DNA from: an uncultured Eubacteriales bacterium
GTDB lineage: Bacteria > Bacillota > Clostridia > Oscillospirales > CAG-272
NCBI GenBank assembly: GCA_934486825.1
Contig: CAKSQF010000022.1
Coordinates: 1-32,755, forward strand
Direction of reading: 5' to 3'
DNA length: 32,755 bases
A model generated the notes under the pieces. The model was not told the origin of the DNA. It made no database searches and saw only the letters and a program-made list of their open reading frames with translations. Position 1 is the first letter of the stretch. Every line of letters begins with the position of its first letter. Shown here in pieces: positions 1-7,898 of this stretch. A program made the translations under genes and the position numbers.

Positions 1-416
1 CACGCCCGCATGCGCAAGTGCAAGCTGTATCGCTTCATCGGCGGTGATCTTTACATTCGGGATTTCGGGAGTGACCGGAGAATCGACCGCTTCCTTTTCG
101 GATTTGATAATGTTGCCGTTTGATGCGTCGATTTCGTATTCGTATTCGAACCCGCCGCAGACAAATTCGATCTCGTAGACTATCCTGCCGTCATCGTCGT
201 CGGTGTCGATTTCAAGCGCGTTTGCGTCGGCTTTGAGCACGCCCGCATGCGCAAGTGCAAGCTGTATCGCTTCATCGGCGGTGATCTTTACATTCGGGAT
301 TTCGGGAGTGACCGGAGAATCGACCGCTTCCTTTTCGGATTTGATAATGTTGCCGTTTGATGCGTCGATTTCGTATTCGTATTCGAACCCGCCGCAGACA
401 AATTCGATCTCGTAGA
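1..416 (-). repeat. 237 bp in-frame tandem repeat inside the anti-sigma gene
   Basis: Bases 1-179 are identical to 238-416, a period of 237 bp or 79 codons, so the reading frame is kept. Each unit encodes one PepSY-like domain plus a Pro-rich linker (DSPVTPEIPNVK). The older copy to the right diverges in its N-terminal half. The perfect identity indicates a recent duplication, and more copies may lie beyond the left edge. Confidence 0.95.
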
Positions 417-1323
417 TAATCCTGCCGTCATCGATATCGAATTCGATTTCAAACGAGGTTGCCTCGTCGCGGGATACTCCCGCCGCGTCAAGAGCAATCT
501 TTTTCGCCTGTTCGCCTCCGATGTATGCCTTGTCGCTTGCCTCGCCGACGATATCAAGCTTTTTGCCGCCCTCTTCGCCGATTGCGTCGTAGAGCTTGCG
601 CATGATGAGATTCAGCTCGTTTATCGAAAGCGACGAAAGCTCTTCAAATGTATGGACAGGGTTCTTTGAGATGATTTCGTTTATAAGCTGAGCTTTCCCC
701 ACCGATATGCCGTATTTGTCGGCAATATTTTTAAGTTCTTCGCTTTTTGTGACCGTCTGACTGAGCACGGCACCCGAGAAGCTGTCGGTTTTGAGTAATT
801 TGTCGATCTCGGCAGTCAGCTTTTCGCGGAGAGCGGTTCCGCGCTCCGCGTTTTTGTTGTCAACGCTTACAAGGATTGAGTTTGCAAGCTCGCTGAGATA
901 GCCGTTTTTGAGCATAGAGCCGATAAGTGCGCTGACCGCAACGTCAAGCTTGCAGCCGACAAGCTCCATATCGCCTATGATGGTTTTTCCGTCGTCGTTA
1001 AGCGCGACGACATCAAGCACCCGCTCTTTTTTGTTGATCTGCAATTCGATGCTTGGGTTGACATCGAGCGATACGGTTGAATCGACGGTATTTTCGGCAC
1101 GGTATGCACCTATGCCGAACAGTGCGCCTGCGGTAATGCAGAGGCAGAGGCAGGCGGCGATTGCCGCAAGCCGCAGGTAATTTTGCTTTTTTCTGACAGG
1201 GGATTTCATTTCGATAATTTGTCCTTTCTGCTTTTTGCAGTCGGAAAGAACAGCAGACCTGATATCCGGTGTTGCATTTTCGTATGCCCTCCGGAGCTTT
1301 TCGTTTATTTCTGAATTTTTCAC
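1..1323 (-). CDS. RsgI-like anti-sigma factor with PepSY repeats (partial, C-terminus beyond left edge)
   Basis: This is the membrane anti-sigma partner of the sigma factor just upstream. I read 441 codons from a GTG start at 1323, preceded by GGAGG at 8 bases; no stop occurs before the window edge. A short cytoplasmic N-terminus (about 1-49) is followed by one membrane helix (about 50-73) and an RsgI-type beta domain containing SLDVNPSIELQIN (N89-P90). In RsgI proteins this Asn-Pro bond is a known self-cleavage site. A helical stretch follows, then at least three PepSY-like domains (from about residues 265, 346 and 426). The last two come from a 237 bp DNA repeat. The 12-base gap to the sigma gene implies co-transcription. 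What the extracytoplasmic part senses is unknown. The family call is firm, the exact length is not. Confidence 0.85.
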   Translation of the reverse strand, partial: MKNSEINEKLRRAYENATPDIRSAVLSDCKKQKGQIIEMKSPVRKKQNYLRLAAIAACLCLCITAGALFGIGAYRAENTVDSTVSLDVNPSIELQINKKERVLDVVALNDDGKTIIGDMELVGCKLDVAVSALIGSMLKNGYLSELANSILVSVDNKNAERGTALREKLTAEIDKLLKTDSFSGAVLSQTVTKSEELKNIADKYGISVGKAQLINEIISKNPVHTFEELSSLSINELNLIMRKLYDAIGEEGGKKLDIVGEASDKAYIGGEQAKKIALDAAGVSRDEATSFEIEFDIDDGRIIYEIEFVCGGFEYEYEIDASNGNIIKSEKEAVDSPVTPEIPNVKITADEAIQLALAHAGVLKADANALEIDTDDDDGRIVYEIEFVCGGFEYEYEIDASNGNIIKSEKEAVDSPVTPEIPNVKITADEAIQLALAHAGV

Positions 1324-1335
1324 AGTTGCCGCCTC

Positions 1336-1905
1336 CTATTGCAAGTGTTTTCTGAGCTTTTTCAGTGCTCTGGTGTATTTCGAAAGAACGGTTGACAGGG
1401 GAAGACCGAGAATTGATGCTATCTCTCTGTGACGCAGACCGGTGATCGCATGAAGTGATACTATCTGCCGTTCGCTGTCATCGAGTTTTTCCATGCAAAG
1501 CCCGAGAATACAGCGGTCTTCTACCGAAATCGAATCGGCGTCGGTAAAATACGGTTCCCAATCGTCCTCGGCAAGTTCGGAGTTTCTTTTCCGCCCGCGC
1601 AGAAGCTGCATGCAGAGATTTTTCGTGATCGTCAGTATCCAGGCAAGCGGCTTGCCCTGCGGACGATAGTCTGCGGCATTTTCCCATACGGCAATATAGC
1701 AGTCGTGCATAATATCCTCGGCGTCATGTGCGTTCTTAAGAATCGAAAGGGCAAAACCGTACACGGCAGAGCTTGTCCGGAGATAGAGCTGTTCCAAAGA
1801 GGCCTTGTCACATGCAGATATGCCTTGGAGCAGTTTCTCTGTATCGACGTCGTCGCCTTTTTGCTTTTTTTCTGTTTTTACCGGTTTGCAGGAATAAAGC
1901 AGCAT
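1336..1905 (-). CDS. ECF-type RNA polymerase sigma factor (sigma-70 family)
   Basis: This 189-residue alternative sigma factor has the two expected regions. Region 2 holds DAEDIMHDCYIAVWENA and a helix with PLAWILTITKNLCMQLL. Region 4 carries the helix-turn-helix GLRHREIASILGLPLSTV followed by a basic tail, which would contact the -35 element. No region 3 or long N-terminus is present, as is usual for ECF proteins. The ATG at 1905 follows AAAGGTG. The RsgI-like gene begins 12 bases after its stop, and the anti-sigma SD overlaps the sigma stop codon, so the pair is one unit. A TATAAT-like -10 lies at 1926-1921, but I see no clear autoregulatory -35. Target genes are not visible here. Confidence 0.92.
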   Translation of the reverse strand: MLLYSCKPVKTEKKQKGDDVDTEKLLQGISACDKASLEQLYLRTSSAVYGFALSILKNAHDAEDIMHDCYIAVWENAADYRPQGKPLAWILTITKNLCMQLLRGRKRNSELAEDDWEPYFTDADSISVEDRCILGLCMEKLDDSERQIVSLHAITGLRHREIASILGLPLSTVLSKYTRALKKLRKHLQ

Positions 1906-1958
1906 AGTTTCACACCTTTCATTATATTAACGCGGGAAAAGGACATTTTATCGCATAA

Positions 1959-1981
1959 CCCCCGAAAAAATTTTTCGGGGG
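1959..1981 (-). terminator. Palindromic hairpin after rnhA
   Basis: CCCCCGAAAAA and TTTTTCGGGGG form an 11 bp inverted repeat about one base apart, 22 bases after the rnhA stop and upstream of the sigma gene. It has no T-tract beyond the stem, but its own inner A/T run could act in either direction. It probably separates the ddl-rnhA operon from the sigma operon. Confidence 0.5.
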
Positions 1982-2003
1982 TCGTAAAATCGGTATTGCC
2001 GTT

Positions 2004-2447
2004 TTATTTTTTCGTATACCGGTCGGCGTATGAGGTGGCGAGCGAGTCGCACCGCTCGTTGTATGGGTGACCGTTATGCCCCTTGACCCAGACGTATTTT
2101 ATCTCGTGCGGAGCGATCGCCGCAAGCAGTCTGTCCCAGAGTTGAGGATTCTGTGCCGCCGAACCGTCCGACTTTTTCCAGCCGCGTTTTTTCCAGCCGA
2201 CCGCCCACCCCTTTTCGAGTCCGTTTATCACATACTGCGAGTCGGAGGTGAAGGTGACCGAGCAAGGCTCCTTCAGCGCCTCAAAGGCGGCGATTGCACC
2301 CATCAGCTCCATACGGTTGTTGGTCGTTTCGGCGTCTCCGCCCGAAAGCTCTTTTTCGGCTTTTCCGCAGACGAGGATTGCACCCCAACCGCCCGGTCCC
2401 GGGTTGCCTCTGCATGCGCCGTCTGTGTAGATCTCAACCTTTTTCAA
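2004..2447 (-). CDS. rnhA: Ribonuclease HI
   Basis: The enzyme cuts the RNA strand of RNA-DNA hybrids in the cytoplasm, removing primers and R-loops. The protein is 147 residues, the usual length, and opens with IYTDGACRGNPGPGGWG. The full metal-binding set is visible: D9, E47 in NNRMEL, D69 in SDSQYV and D134 in NERCD, together with H124 in VKGHNGH. The Trp-rich basic loop (WAVGWKKRGWKK, about 81-92) matches the substrate handle of the E. coli enzyme. The start overlaps the ddl stop by four bases, so translation is probably coupled to ddl. Confidence 0.97.
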   Translation of the reverse strand: MKKVEIYTDGACRGNPGPGGWGAILVCGKAEKELSGGDAETTNNRMELMGAIAAFEALKEPCSVTFTSDSQYVINGLEKGWAVGWKKRGWKKSDGSAAQNPQLWDRLLAAIAPHEIKYVWVKGHNGHPYNERCDSLATSYADRYTKK

Positions 2448-3499
2448 AGCGTCCGCTCTCCTTCGCAGGCAAGTGCGATAAGCCTGTCGATAATTTCGGG
2501 ATAGCTCATGCCGCCTGCCATGAACAGCTTCGGATACATGCTGATCGAGGTGAAGCCGGGCAGTGTGTTGATCTCGTTGAAGATTGCTCTGCCGTCGTCG
2601 GTGACGAAAAAGTCAACTCTTGAAAGCCCCCTGCAGCCGAGTGCCCTGTAAACGGTGAGCGCGTTTTTCTTTATCTGCACGGACAGGGCATCCCCGATGC
2701 GCGCGGGGATGTAGTAGGATGCGCTGTCCGACTGGTATTTTGCCTTGTAGTCGTAAAATTCCGCACCCGGATCGATCTCGCCGCAGACCGATGTGACCGC
2801 ATTTTCGTTGCCCATGACGGCGATCTCGACCTCCCTGCCGCGGATATATTCCTCAACAAGTATCTTTGAGTCGGTCAGCGCCGCCTTTTCAAGCGCGGGA
2901 ATCAGACCGTCGGCGGTCAGGACCTTGCTCACTCCGACCGACGAGCCTGCGGACGACGGCTTTACAAATACCGGGAAGCCGAGCTTTTCGCGCACCTCCG
3001 ACAGGACTCTGTCGTAATTATCTCCCTTGCGGACGACTATGCATTTTGCCTGTGAAACGTCGGTAAGCGAGATTACCGCTTTTGTCGTCGCCTTGTCCAT
3101 GGCTGCCGCCGAAGCTTTACAGCCCGAACCGACAAAGGGTATCCCCGACAGCTCCAGCAGTCCCTGGAGACTGCCGTCCTCGGCATATTCGCCGTGGACG
3201 GCGGGGAAGATGACATCGATCGGGAGCTTTTTGCCGTTTTCGCAGATGATCGCATTTACTTTGCGGGTCGGAGCGATATATGCGGGGGTGAGATGCGCGC
3301 TGTCGCCGCACCAGCTGCCGTCCGGCAGTGCCGACGGCTCGCCGTCATAAAGATACCATCTGCCGTCTTTTGTTATGCCGAGCATATGGCAGTCGTATTT
3401 TTCTCTGTCGAGATTCGAAATGACCGAGTAAGCCGTGGAAAGCGAAACCTCATATTCGGAGGACATGCCGCCGAATATGACGCAGACCTGTTTTTTCAT
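2444..3499 (-). CDS. ddl: D-alanine--D-alanine ligase
   Basis: This ATP-grasp enzyme joins two D-alanines for peptidoglycan precursors in the cytoplasm. It has 351 residues and starts KKQVCVIFGGMSSEYEVSLSTA, the Ddl N-terminal signature. The mid-region VFVKPSSAGSSVGVSKV is the ATP-grasp loop. LVEEYIRGREVEIAVMG and VDFFVTDDGRAIFNEINTLP supply the ATP and metal ligands near the C-terminus. An AAAGGA site precedes the ATG at 3499. It sits 30 bases after prmC and overlaps rnhA. I see no vancomycin-type VanA/VanB context, so an ordinary housekeeping role is likely. Confidence 0.97.
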   Translation of the reverse strand: MKKQVCVIFGGMSSEYEVSLSTAYSVISNLDREKYDCHMLGITKDGRWYLYDGEPSALPDGSWCGDSAHLTPAYIAPTRKVNAIICENGKKLPIDVIFPAVHGEYAEDGSLQGLLELSGIPFVGSGCKASAAAMDKATTKAVISLTDVSQAKCIVVRKGDNYDRVLSEVREKLGFPVFVKPSSAGSSVGVSKVLTADGLIPALEKAALTDSKILVEEYIRGREVEIAVMGNENAVTSVCGEIDPGAEFYDYKAKYQSDSASYYIPARIGDALSVQIKKNALTVYRALGCRGLSRVDFFVTDDGRAIFNEINTLPGFTSISMYPKLFMAGGMSYPEIIDRLIALACEGERTL

Positions 3500-3529
3500 G
3501 ATTGATATGTCCTTTCGGTAATTATATAA

Positions 3530-4288
3530 TTATAAACCTGAGGAATTTCGCCGCGTCAGTACCGCGACACGGTCGTTCCCCGAGTAGTCTTTTCCGATTT
3601 TTGTGTCAAAGCCGTTTTCGGAGGCGATCGACGAGATGTCGTCTGCCTGATCGAAGCCGATTTCAAAGACGAACGCACCGCCGTCGGTCAGGTTTTTCGC
3701 AAACGCGCCGACAATGCGTCGGTAGAAGACAAGTCCGTCCATGCCGCCGTCAAGCGCGAGCCGCGGCTCTGCCGCAAGCCCCGGGTATTCGTCGATATCC
3801 GCCGATCTTATGTAGGGCGGATTCGATATAATGAGATCGAATTTTTCGTCTCCGAGCGGATCGTCCGAAAGTATGTCGGCAGTCACAAGGACGGCACGTT
3901 CCCTGCAGCCGAGCAGCTCTGCCGACTGCGCGGCGGCATCAAGCGCACCCGCCGACAGATCGACGAGAAGTCCGCGGACGCAGTCCTTTCGCTCGTCAAG
4001 AAGGGTAAGACCGATACAACCCGAGCCGGTGCACAGATCGGCAAAGCTCCCGTTTTCGGGGAGCAGTGCGACCGCTTCCTCCGCGACCCGTTCGGTGTCG
4101 GGGCGGGGAACAAGGCAGTCGCGGTTTATCACGAAGTCGTGCCTGTAAAAAAACCATTTGCCGATTATGTATGCGAGCATTTCGCCCGACTTCACCGCTT
4201 CGCAGACCCGTCTGCGTTCGTCGGGGTCGGAGTAGGTCCCGTTTATGATGCGCAACTCATCCCGCGTCAGCTCAGCCATCACAGGCAC
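3530..4288 (-). CDS. prmC: Peptide chain release factor glutamine methyltransferase
   Basis: PrmC (HemK) methylates the Gln of the GGQ motif of RF1 and RF2, using S-adenosylmethionine. The N-terminal helical domain carries AYIIGKWFFYRHDFVINRD, and the Rossmann domain begins at about residue 61 (VPRPDTE). The SAM loop is DLCTGSGCIG (84-93), and NPPY (156-159) binds the target glutamine. At 252 residues it is shorter than typical PrmC (about 280) at the N-terminus. I chose the GTG at 4288, spaced seven bases from AGGA; an ATG at 4279 is possible but has a weaker SD. It overlaps the upstream SLOG gene by 17 bases. In many Bacillota prmC follows prfA, which is not seen here. Confidence 0.93.
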   Translation of the reverse strand: MPVMAELTRDELRIINGTYSDPDERRRVCEAVKSGEMLAYIIGKWFFYRHDFVINRDCLVPRPDTERVAEEAVALLPENGSFADLCTGSGCIGLTLLDERKDCVRGLLVDLSAGALDAAAQSAELLGCRERAVLVTADILSDDPLGDEKFDLIISNPPYIRSADIDEYPGLAAEPRLALDGGMDGLVFYRRIVGAFAKNLTDGGAFVFEIGFDQADDISSIASENGFDTKIGKDYSGNDRVAVLTRRNSSGL

Positions 4289-4802
4289 TTCCGTTTCCTG
4301 CCGCGTCCTTTATTTCAAAGAAGAGATTGTCAACCGGGACGCCCTTCTTTTTTGCATAGTTGACCGTCTGAAAGCTGCCGCCCGTGCGTCTGCGCGGATC
4401 ACAGCAGGCGATAAGCAGATCGGAGCTGTCAACCATGAAGTAATTTCTATCCTTCATGCACCCGTCAACATATTCGTCGTACAGGTATCTGACCTCGTCG
4501 TAATAACCGTAAAGCTTTGCGTAAAGCTCTCTGTCGGCGGGCTTCCATCTCGATTCCTGCCCCTTGTGCGGGCAGGCGAGGATCATTCTGAATCTGCCGT
4601 TGTAGCCCTCTTTTTTGAGATGCACAAGCGCAACCGCCGCGGCGGTATCGAAGCCGAGCGCACCTCCGAGGTAAAATTCGACCGTTCCGTGGTTGTCGAT
4701 AAGGTCGGCAAGCTTTTTTCTCAGAATATCGGATGCCGCTTTCATTTCGGCGGCGCTGAGCGATCTGTGCCCCGTAAATGCGCAGGCTCTGATAATGTTC
4801 AT
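4272..4802 (-). CDS. SLOG-family protein (DUF1273/YpsA-like)
   Basis: The 176-residue protein has a Rossmann-like SLOG fold, proposed from family knowledge to bind nucleotides or their derivatives. Visible signatures are FTGHR near the N-terminus, GGALGFDTAAA, the strand RMILACPHKGQESRW, and MVDSSDLLIACCDPRRRTGGS, which lines the putative ligand site. YpsA of Bacillus is linked to cell division, but function is not settled for this family. It is the first gene of an apparent SLOG-prmC-ddl-rnhA run. The ATG at 4802 follows GAAGGGA. Confidence 0.85.
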   Translation of the reverse strand: MNIIRACAFTGHRSLSAAEMKAASDILRKKLADLIDNHGTVEFYLGGALGFDTAAAVALVHLKKEGYNGRFRMILACPHKGQESRWKPADRELYAKLYGYYDEVRYLYDEYVDGCMKDRNYFMVDSSDLLIACCDPRRRTGGSFQTVNYAKKKGVPVDNLFFEIKDAAGNGSACDG

Positions 4803-4893
4803 GCAATCACTGTCCCTTCATTATTTATATTTAAGTTTTTACCGTTCAATGCCCGGATCCGGAAAATCCGATTGCGCAATTATATCATCGGAA

Positions 4894-5670
4894 TTATGCG
4901 GGGAAAGTCTGAAGTTTGTTTCTTCTGCAAATGCAATATGACCGCTGTTCACTGCCGTCCGACGGGGTAAGTCCGACGTCCGAACAGACCGCCTCAAGCG
5001 TGAAGCGGTTGTTTTTTGCCGCCGCCGAAATTTCATCGACCGTGTAACAGCGTTCGCACTGATGTTCCTCGGCGCGGCGGTACAAGCCCTTTTTTTCTTC
5101 GATAAAAAAGGTAAGATCGAAGTCGCAGAGCCTTGTTTTTTTGTCAAACGAGTTCTGCCAGACGCAGAAAACGCCGTCCGCGTCGTAGGTGTAGACGTTG
5201 TTTGCGTAGATCTCGCCGAACTTGCGCTCGGTATTTATGTCAAAGATGAAGAGTCCGCCCGGAGAAATAAAGTTTTTGAGCTTTGAAAAAAGGATGTCGA
5301 GTTCGCCGTCGCCCGTCAGATAGTTGACCGAATCAAGACAGCAGACCGCCGCTTCGACGGTGCCGTAAAGATCGAGGGAACACATGTCCTGGCAGAGCAG
5401 GAGGGGGGAAAAGCCTTCGTTTTCGCAGTTTTCGCGACAGACGCCGAGCATCTCGGGCGAGAGATCGACTCCGATCACGTCGTAGCCCTTTTTCAGGAGG
5501 CGAAGGGTCATTGCGCCTGTGCCGCAGGCAAGATCAAGCAGGAGCGACCCCTTCGGGATGCCGTTTCGGTCAAGGAGCTTTTCGACGGCATCGGCATAGC
5601 CGTCGTAGTCGAACGTCCCGCCGTTCAGACTGTCATAGAATGGGGCAAGAACCGAATACTGTCCGAGCAT
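4894..5670 (-). CDS. Class I SAM-dependent methyltransferase
   Basis: A 258-residue cytoplasmic methyltransferase of the broad Methyltransf_25/11 type, substrate unknown. It begins MLGQYSVLAPFYDSLN, a start typical of this group. Motif I is LLDLACGTG (44-52), and the acidic residue of motif II lies in GVDLSPEML (67-75). CCLDSVNYL fits motif IV. I use the ATG at 5670 rather than further upstream because it follows GGGAGAG and overlaps the stop of the membrane protein gene as TGATG, which suggests translational coupling. A C-terminal beta region (about 150-250) is common in the family. Confidence 0.88.
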   Translation of the reverse strand: MLGQYSVLAPFYDSLNGGTFDYDGYADAVEKLLDRNGIPKGSLLLDLACGTGAMTLRLLKKGYDVIGVDLSPEMLGVCRENCENEGFSPLLLCQDMCSLDLYGTVEAAVCCLDSVNYLTGDGELDILFSKLKNFISPGGLFIFDINTERKFGEIYANNVYTYDADGVFCVWQNSFDKKTRLCDFDLTFFIEEKKGLYRRAEEHQCERCYTVDEISAAAKNNRFTLEAVCSDVGLTPSDGSEQRSYCICRRNKLQTFPA

Positions 5671-6515
5671 CAGGCACTCTCCCTGTCTTTTGCGAAAGCG
5701 GCGGAGCCCAGCCTTGAAAGAGTAATTATACCGATTCCGAGCATTGCCGCCGACGCAAACAGCCATGTGTCGATCGGGTATATGCCGCAAACGTAAAGCA
5801 GAAGCGTCGAAACCGCAGGTGCAAGCACAAGCGGCAGGAGGAAGGAGGTAAAGGTCAGCGCAAATTTTTTTGTGAGCTTGCCGAGTCCCGCTCTCGCTTC
5901 GGTGAGAAGTGCGGCGGCGGACGCCGAACAGCCGACGATGCGGATAAGCCGCACCGGGTCATTCATGGGTGTTTCGATGTCAAAATAGACGCAGAGAGCC
6001 AGAGCGAGCATCCAGAGGGAGGCGAGCATCGCAAAAGCGGCATTTGATTTTTTTGTAATTATGAGCAGGCAGGGGTAGGCGATCGCGACCACCGCAAGAT
6101 ATGCGCCGAATTTTGCAAGATATGAGGCAAACACGATCGATCTGCTGTCTGACGTGCTTTTCAGCATGAGCTCACCGATGCGGTCGTCCGGAAAGAAGGA
6201 AAAGACCGCCGAGAGGCAGAAAAGGAGTGCGGCGGCGATCATGATTGCCGAGCCGACAGTCGGCAGAATCGGCGACGGCTCGGGTGTCTGTCCGCCGTTT
6301 TTCGGAAAAAGCGGTATCGTTATGACGGTGAACAGGGCGAAGCCGCCGAAAAGCGCATATAATGACGGGATCACCCATCCCGGCAGGTCCGCGGCGACCA
6401 GCTTCAGCGCGGCATCATAGCCGGCTACGAGCAGAAAAGACAGGATCACGCAGGCGACTGCGGTGACTGTGACGCAGACGAAAAAGACTGTTTTTGAAAG
6501 ATAGTTTTTTTTCAT
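5670..6515 (-). CDS. Polytopic membrane protein of unknown function
   Basis: A 281-residue protein with about seven to eight hydrophobic helices (roughly residues 10-33, 45-68, 85-108, 128-153, 160-178, 195-206, 217-242 and 246-266). The loops are short, and charged loops such as ITKKSN look cytoplasmic. I recognise no transporter motif or catalytic residue. It has a strong AAAGGAG site before the ATG at 6515 and is followed by the methyltransferase with a one-base overlap, so the two probably share a task. The DnaA-box-like cluster lies directly upstream. Confidence 0.8.
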   Translation of the reverse strand: MKKNYLSKTVFFVCVTVTAVACVILSFLLVAGYDAALKLVAADLPGWVIPSLYALFGGFALFTVITIPLFPKNGGQTPEPSPILPTVGSAIMIAAALLFCLSAVFSFFPDDRIGELMLKSTSDSRSIVFASYLAKFGAYLAVVAIAYPCLLIITKKSNAAFAMLASLWMLALALCVYFDIETPMNDPVRLIRIVGCSASAAALLTEARAGLGKLTKKFALTFTSFLLPLVLAPAVSTLLLYVCGIYPIDTWLFASAAMLGIGIITLSRLGSAAFAKDRESA

Positions 6516-6570
6516 CGGGAAAGCTCCTTTTGCATAAAAAAGAATGTAAAATGCCGAAAACTGAATAAAA

Positions 6571-6804
6571 CTGTTGAAAAGTCTGTGGAAAGTGTGAAAA
6601 ACTTTTCTCCGGTAAAGTTAATAATCCTGTTGAAAAGTCTGTGGATTATGTGGAAAAATCCGCAAAAACGGGGAAAAGTAAAAAATACGATCGGAAAACC
6701 GAAAAATTATCCGCAAACAGCGGCAAAAATGCCGACGAACATACGGTCGTCCCGATCGGGCTGTGGAAAAGCCGTGTGTGGATAATTATGCGGCTTTTCA
6801 ACAG
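6571..6804. promoter_or_regulatory. Cluster of DnaA-box-like sites in an AT-rich gap
   Basis: The 316-base gap between the membrane protein and nrdR has no credible gene. It holds TGTGGATAA at 6777-6785, the exact reverse complement of the DnaA box TTATCCACA. Near matches are TGTGGAAAG (6584-6592), TGTGGATTA (6640-6648), TGTGGAAAA (6649-6657 and 6762-6770) and TTATCCGCA (6707-6715). The 19-mer CTGTTGAAAAGTCTGTGGA occurs at 6571-6589 and 6627-6645, and an inverted CTTTTCAACAG lies at 6794-6804. The sites could bind DnaA for origin function, titration or transcription control. No dnaA gene is visible. Confidence 0.6.
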
Positions 6805-6831
6805 GCACTGTGGGTTTTGCCGAAGTGCGGC

Positions 6832-7281
6832 TTATCTGCTTCCCCTCAGTTTGTTTATCGCCTGAAGGAAGGTGTCGATGTCCTTGAACTCACGGTAGAC
6901 CGAGGCAAAGCGGACATAGGACACCTCGTCCAGCTTTTCAAGCCGATCCATTACCATCGAGCCGATCTCGCCCGAGCTGACCTCGCCCTTCATCGAGGCG
7001 GAAAGCTCGCTTTCTATCGATTTGACAAGCTCTTCAAGCTGTTCGGAGGTGACGGGACGCTTGTAGGTCGATTTTATCAGTCCCGCAAGAATTTTGTTGC
7101 GGTCGAAAAGCTCCTTTGAACCGTTTTTCTTGACGACAAGTATCGGCAGAACCTCAACCGTCTCAAATGTGGTGAATCTGAAATGACAGCCGAGACATTC
7201 GCGGCGCCGCCGAATCGACATGTCGTCGGGGCGCGAGTCGGTGACCTTGCTTTCGGTGTATCCGCAGGACGGACATTTCAT
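6832..7281 (-). CDS. nrdR: Transcriptional repressor NrdR
   Basis: NrdR is a nucleotide-sensing repressor of ribonucleotide reductase genes. The 149-residue protein has the full family layout: a zinc ribbon with C3, C6, C29 and C32 (MKCPSCG, CLGC), then RRRRECLG, and an ATP-cone from about residue 49 (VVKKNGSKELFDRNKI) onward. It lies five bases after rnmV, with AAAGGAAG as its SD overlapping the rnmV stop, so it is the last gene of the ftsK-holA-rnmV-nrdR run. No ribonucleotide reductase gene is in the window. Confidence 0.97.
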   Translation of the reverse strand: MKCPSCGYTESKVTDSRPDDMSIRRRRECLGCHFRFTTFETVEVLPILVVKKNGSKELFDRNKILAGLIKSTYKRPVTSEQLEELVKSIESELSASMKGEVSSGEIGSMVMDRLEKLDEVSYVRFASVYREFKDIDTFLQAINKLRGSR

Positions 7282-7286
7282 CTTGT

Positions 7287-7898
7287 TTACTTCCTTTCGT
7301 CTGTGCTTTTAAGTGCGGCGGCGTATATGTCCTCTCCGCCGAGTATGTTGACGGCGTCGATAAGCGCCGATGTTGACAGATTTGTCGGCAGGGCGAGCGC
7401 TTTTGCAAGCGCGACCCGCCTTTCGGCGGAGCCGTCGGCTCCGATCAGCCCGTCCGCGTACAGTCTTGCGGTGGTGAGCTTCTTTGTGTTTTCCCCGCCG
7501 TCATCGCGGGATTTTCCGCTTTCGGCAAACGGCAGAAAAAGTCTGCGGAGAATATCTGCGTCAATTCCTTCGACGCCGAGCGTCCCTTCCTTTGAAGGGG
7601 AGATCTTCCGCCTTTCCTTGCCGACGGTCGGCGGGATAAGGACGTGCGCAATGCGGTCCTTCGGTATGATCCCACTTAAAAAATTTCTTATTACAAGCCC
7701 CGCACCGTCACTGTCGGTCGCGGTAATTATACCTTTTGCCTCTGCCGCGCGGCGCAGAAACGCCTGTTTTTCCTTGTTTTTGAATATGCCGAAGCCGTCC
7801 GTCGTGATGATCGTCGCGTCAATTATCGAGTCGAGCTTGATCTTGTCGTATTTTCCTTCGACCACGATCAAACGGTCGATTTTCAGTTTTTCCTTCAT
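7287..7898 (-). CDS. rnmV: Ribonuclease M5
   Basis: RNase M5 matures 5S rRNA in Bacillota by cutting the precursor on both strands of a helix. The 203-residue protein starts with a Toprim domain: VVEGKYDKI gives E14 and D18, and TATDSDGAG gives D62 and D64, the metal site. The C-terminal half is the DUF4093-type RNA and protein binding part, with LSTSALIDAVNILGGED at the end. It overlaps the holA stop by four bases (ATGA) and has little SD of its own, so coupling is likely. In Bacillus rnmV sits beside ksgA; this arrangement is different. Confidence 0.93.
   Translation of the reverse strand: MKEKLKIDRLIVVEGKYDKIKLDSIIDATIITTDGFGIFKNKEKQAFLRRAAEAKGIITATDSDGAGLVIRNFLSGIIPKDRIAHVLIPPTVGKERRKISPSKEGTLGVEGIDADILRRLFLPFAESGKSRDDGGENTKKLTTARLYADGLIGADGSAERRVALAKALALPTNLSTSALIDAVNILGGEDIYAAALKSTDERK

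Noticed and set aside
1..474. A CRISPR array
   Set aside because: The repeat unit is 237 bp, lies in frame within a gene, and has no short repeat-spacer pattern or cas gene.
3500..3530. A separate promoter ahead of ddl
   Set aside because: TATAAT-like bases occur in this AT-rich gap but no -35 fits at 16-18 bases, and the gene order suggests read-through from prmC.
6571..6804. A complete chromosomal replication origin
   Set aside because: No dnaA, dnaN, rpmH or gene-orientation switch surrounds the site, so I only claim a DnaA-box-like cluster.
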